Source of the DNA: Methylobacterium persicinum
Lineage (GTDB): Bacteria > Pseudomonadota > Alphaproteobacteria > Rhizobiales > Beijerinckiaceae
Assembly: GCF_022179525.1 (NCBI RefSeq)
Contig: NZ_BPQX01000034.1
Coordinates: 31,594-95,593 of the forward strand
Reading direction: 5' to 3'
Length of the DNA stretch: 64,000 bases
A program made the position numbers and the translations under genes. The notes below the pieces were generated by a model. That model searched no databases. It was not told where the DNA came from and saw nothing but the letters and a program-made list of their open reading frames with translations. Every line of letters starts with the position of its first letter. Within the stretch, counting starts at the first letter, position 1. Of this stretch, positions 63,989-64,000 are shown piece after piece.

Positions 63989-64000
63989 TTGTGATTTGAG

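Overview
The window is a GC-rich alphaproteobacterial chromosome segment that looks like Methylobacterium or Methylorubrum. The evidence is a XoxG-type methanol-metabolism cytochrome, a FdoGHI/FdhE formate dehydrogenase, ntrYX-hfq-hflX synteny, TrcR, DUF4170 and NepR proteins, class I LysRS, and several families of dispersed palindromic repeats. Species cannot be fixed from the sequence alone.

Layout. 1-390: the end of a LysR regulator. 428-2439: a 2.0-kb low-GC insertion with perfect 24-bp terminal inverted repeats and an 8-bp direct repeat, carrying small accessory genes but no recognisable transposase. 2.5-7 kb: a benzoylformate-decarboxylase-like enzyme, a Phd/VapC toxin-antitoxin pair, and divergent mntH/mntR around an operator-like palindrome. 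6.9-15.1 kb: a zinc-peptidase-like gene facing a transglutaminase / ATP-grasp-alpha-E / transglutaminase operon of unknown product. 15.3-18.9 kb: a XoxG-like cytochrome, lysK and two small exported proteins. 19-25 kb: fdoG-fdoH-fdoI-fdhE, in which fdoG contains an in-frame UGA at the selenocysteine position. 25.2-30.2 kb: a small exported protein, an isolated NepR-like anti-sigma gene and the sbp-cysTWA sulfate importer. 30.2-36.4 kb: a DUF3309 peptide, an MFS transporter, trcR, a lipase-like hydrolase, prs, DUF4170, a 14-bp tandem array and small exported proteins. 36409-36501: selC, the selenocysteine tRNA. 36.7-43.9 kb: ntrYX, hfq, hflX and a membrane adenylate cyclase. 44-47.5 kb: a His-rich peptide and an ABC importer whose binding protein resembles the putative selenate-binding clade. 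47.6-55.4 kb: a TonB receptor with an Irr-like box, a hydrolase lacking its nucleophile, an acyl-CoA synthetase, a PAS protein and a ParA/RHH pair. 55.8-63.7 kb: rlpA, a DD-carboxypeptidase, tmk, holB, metG, tatD and a metallo-hydrolase. The right edge holds an rRNA-type promoter and a boxA-like leader, so an rRNA operon probably starts just outside.

The main biological thread is selenium. The selenoprotein formate dehydrogenase, its SECIS-like hairpin, tRNA-Sec and a candidate selenium-oxyanion importer lie within 27 kb, but in separate transcription units. selA, selB and selD are not in the window. The least understood modules are the inverted-repeat element, the transglutaminase/ATP-grasp cluster, and a multi-hairpin repeat whose two copies keep their folding while their stem sequences differ.
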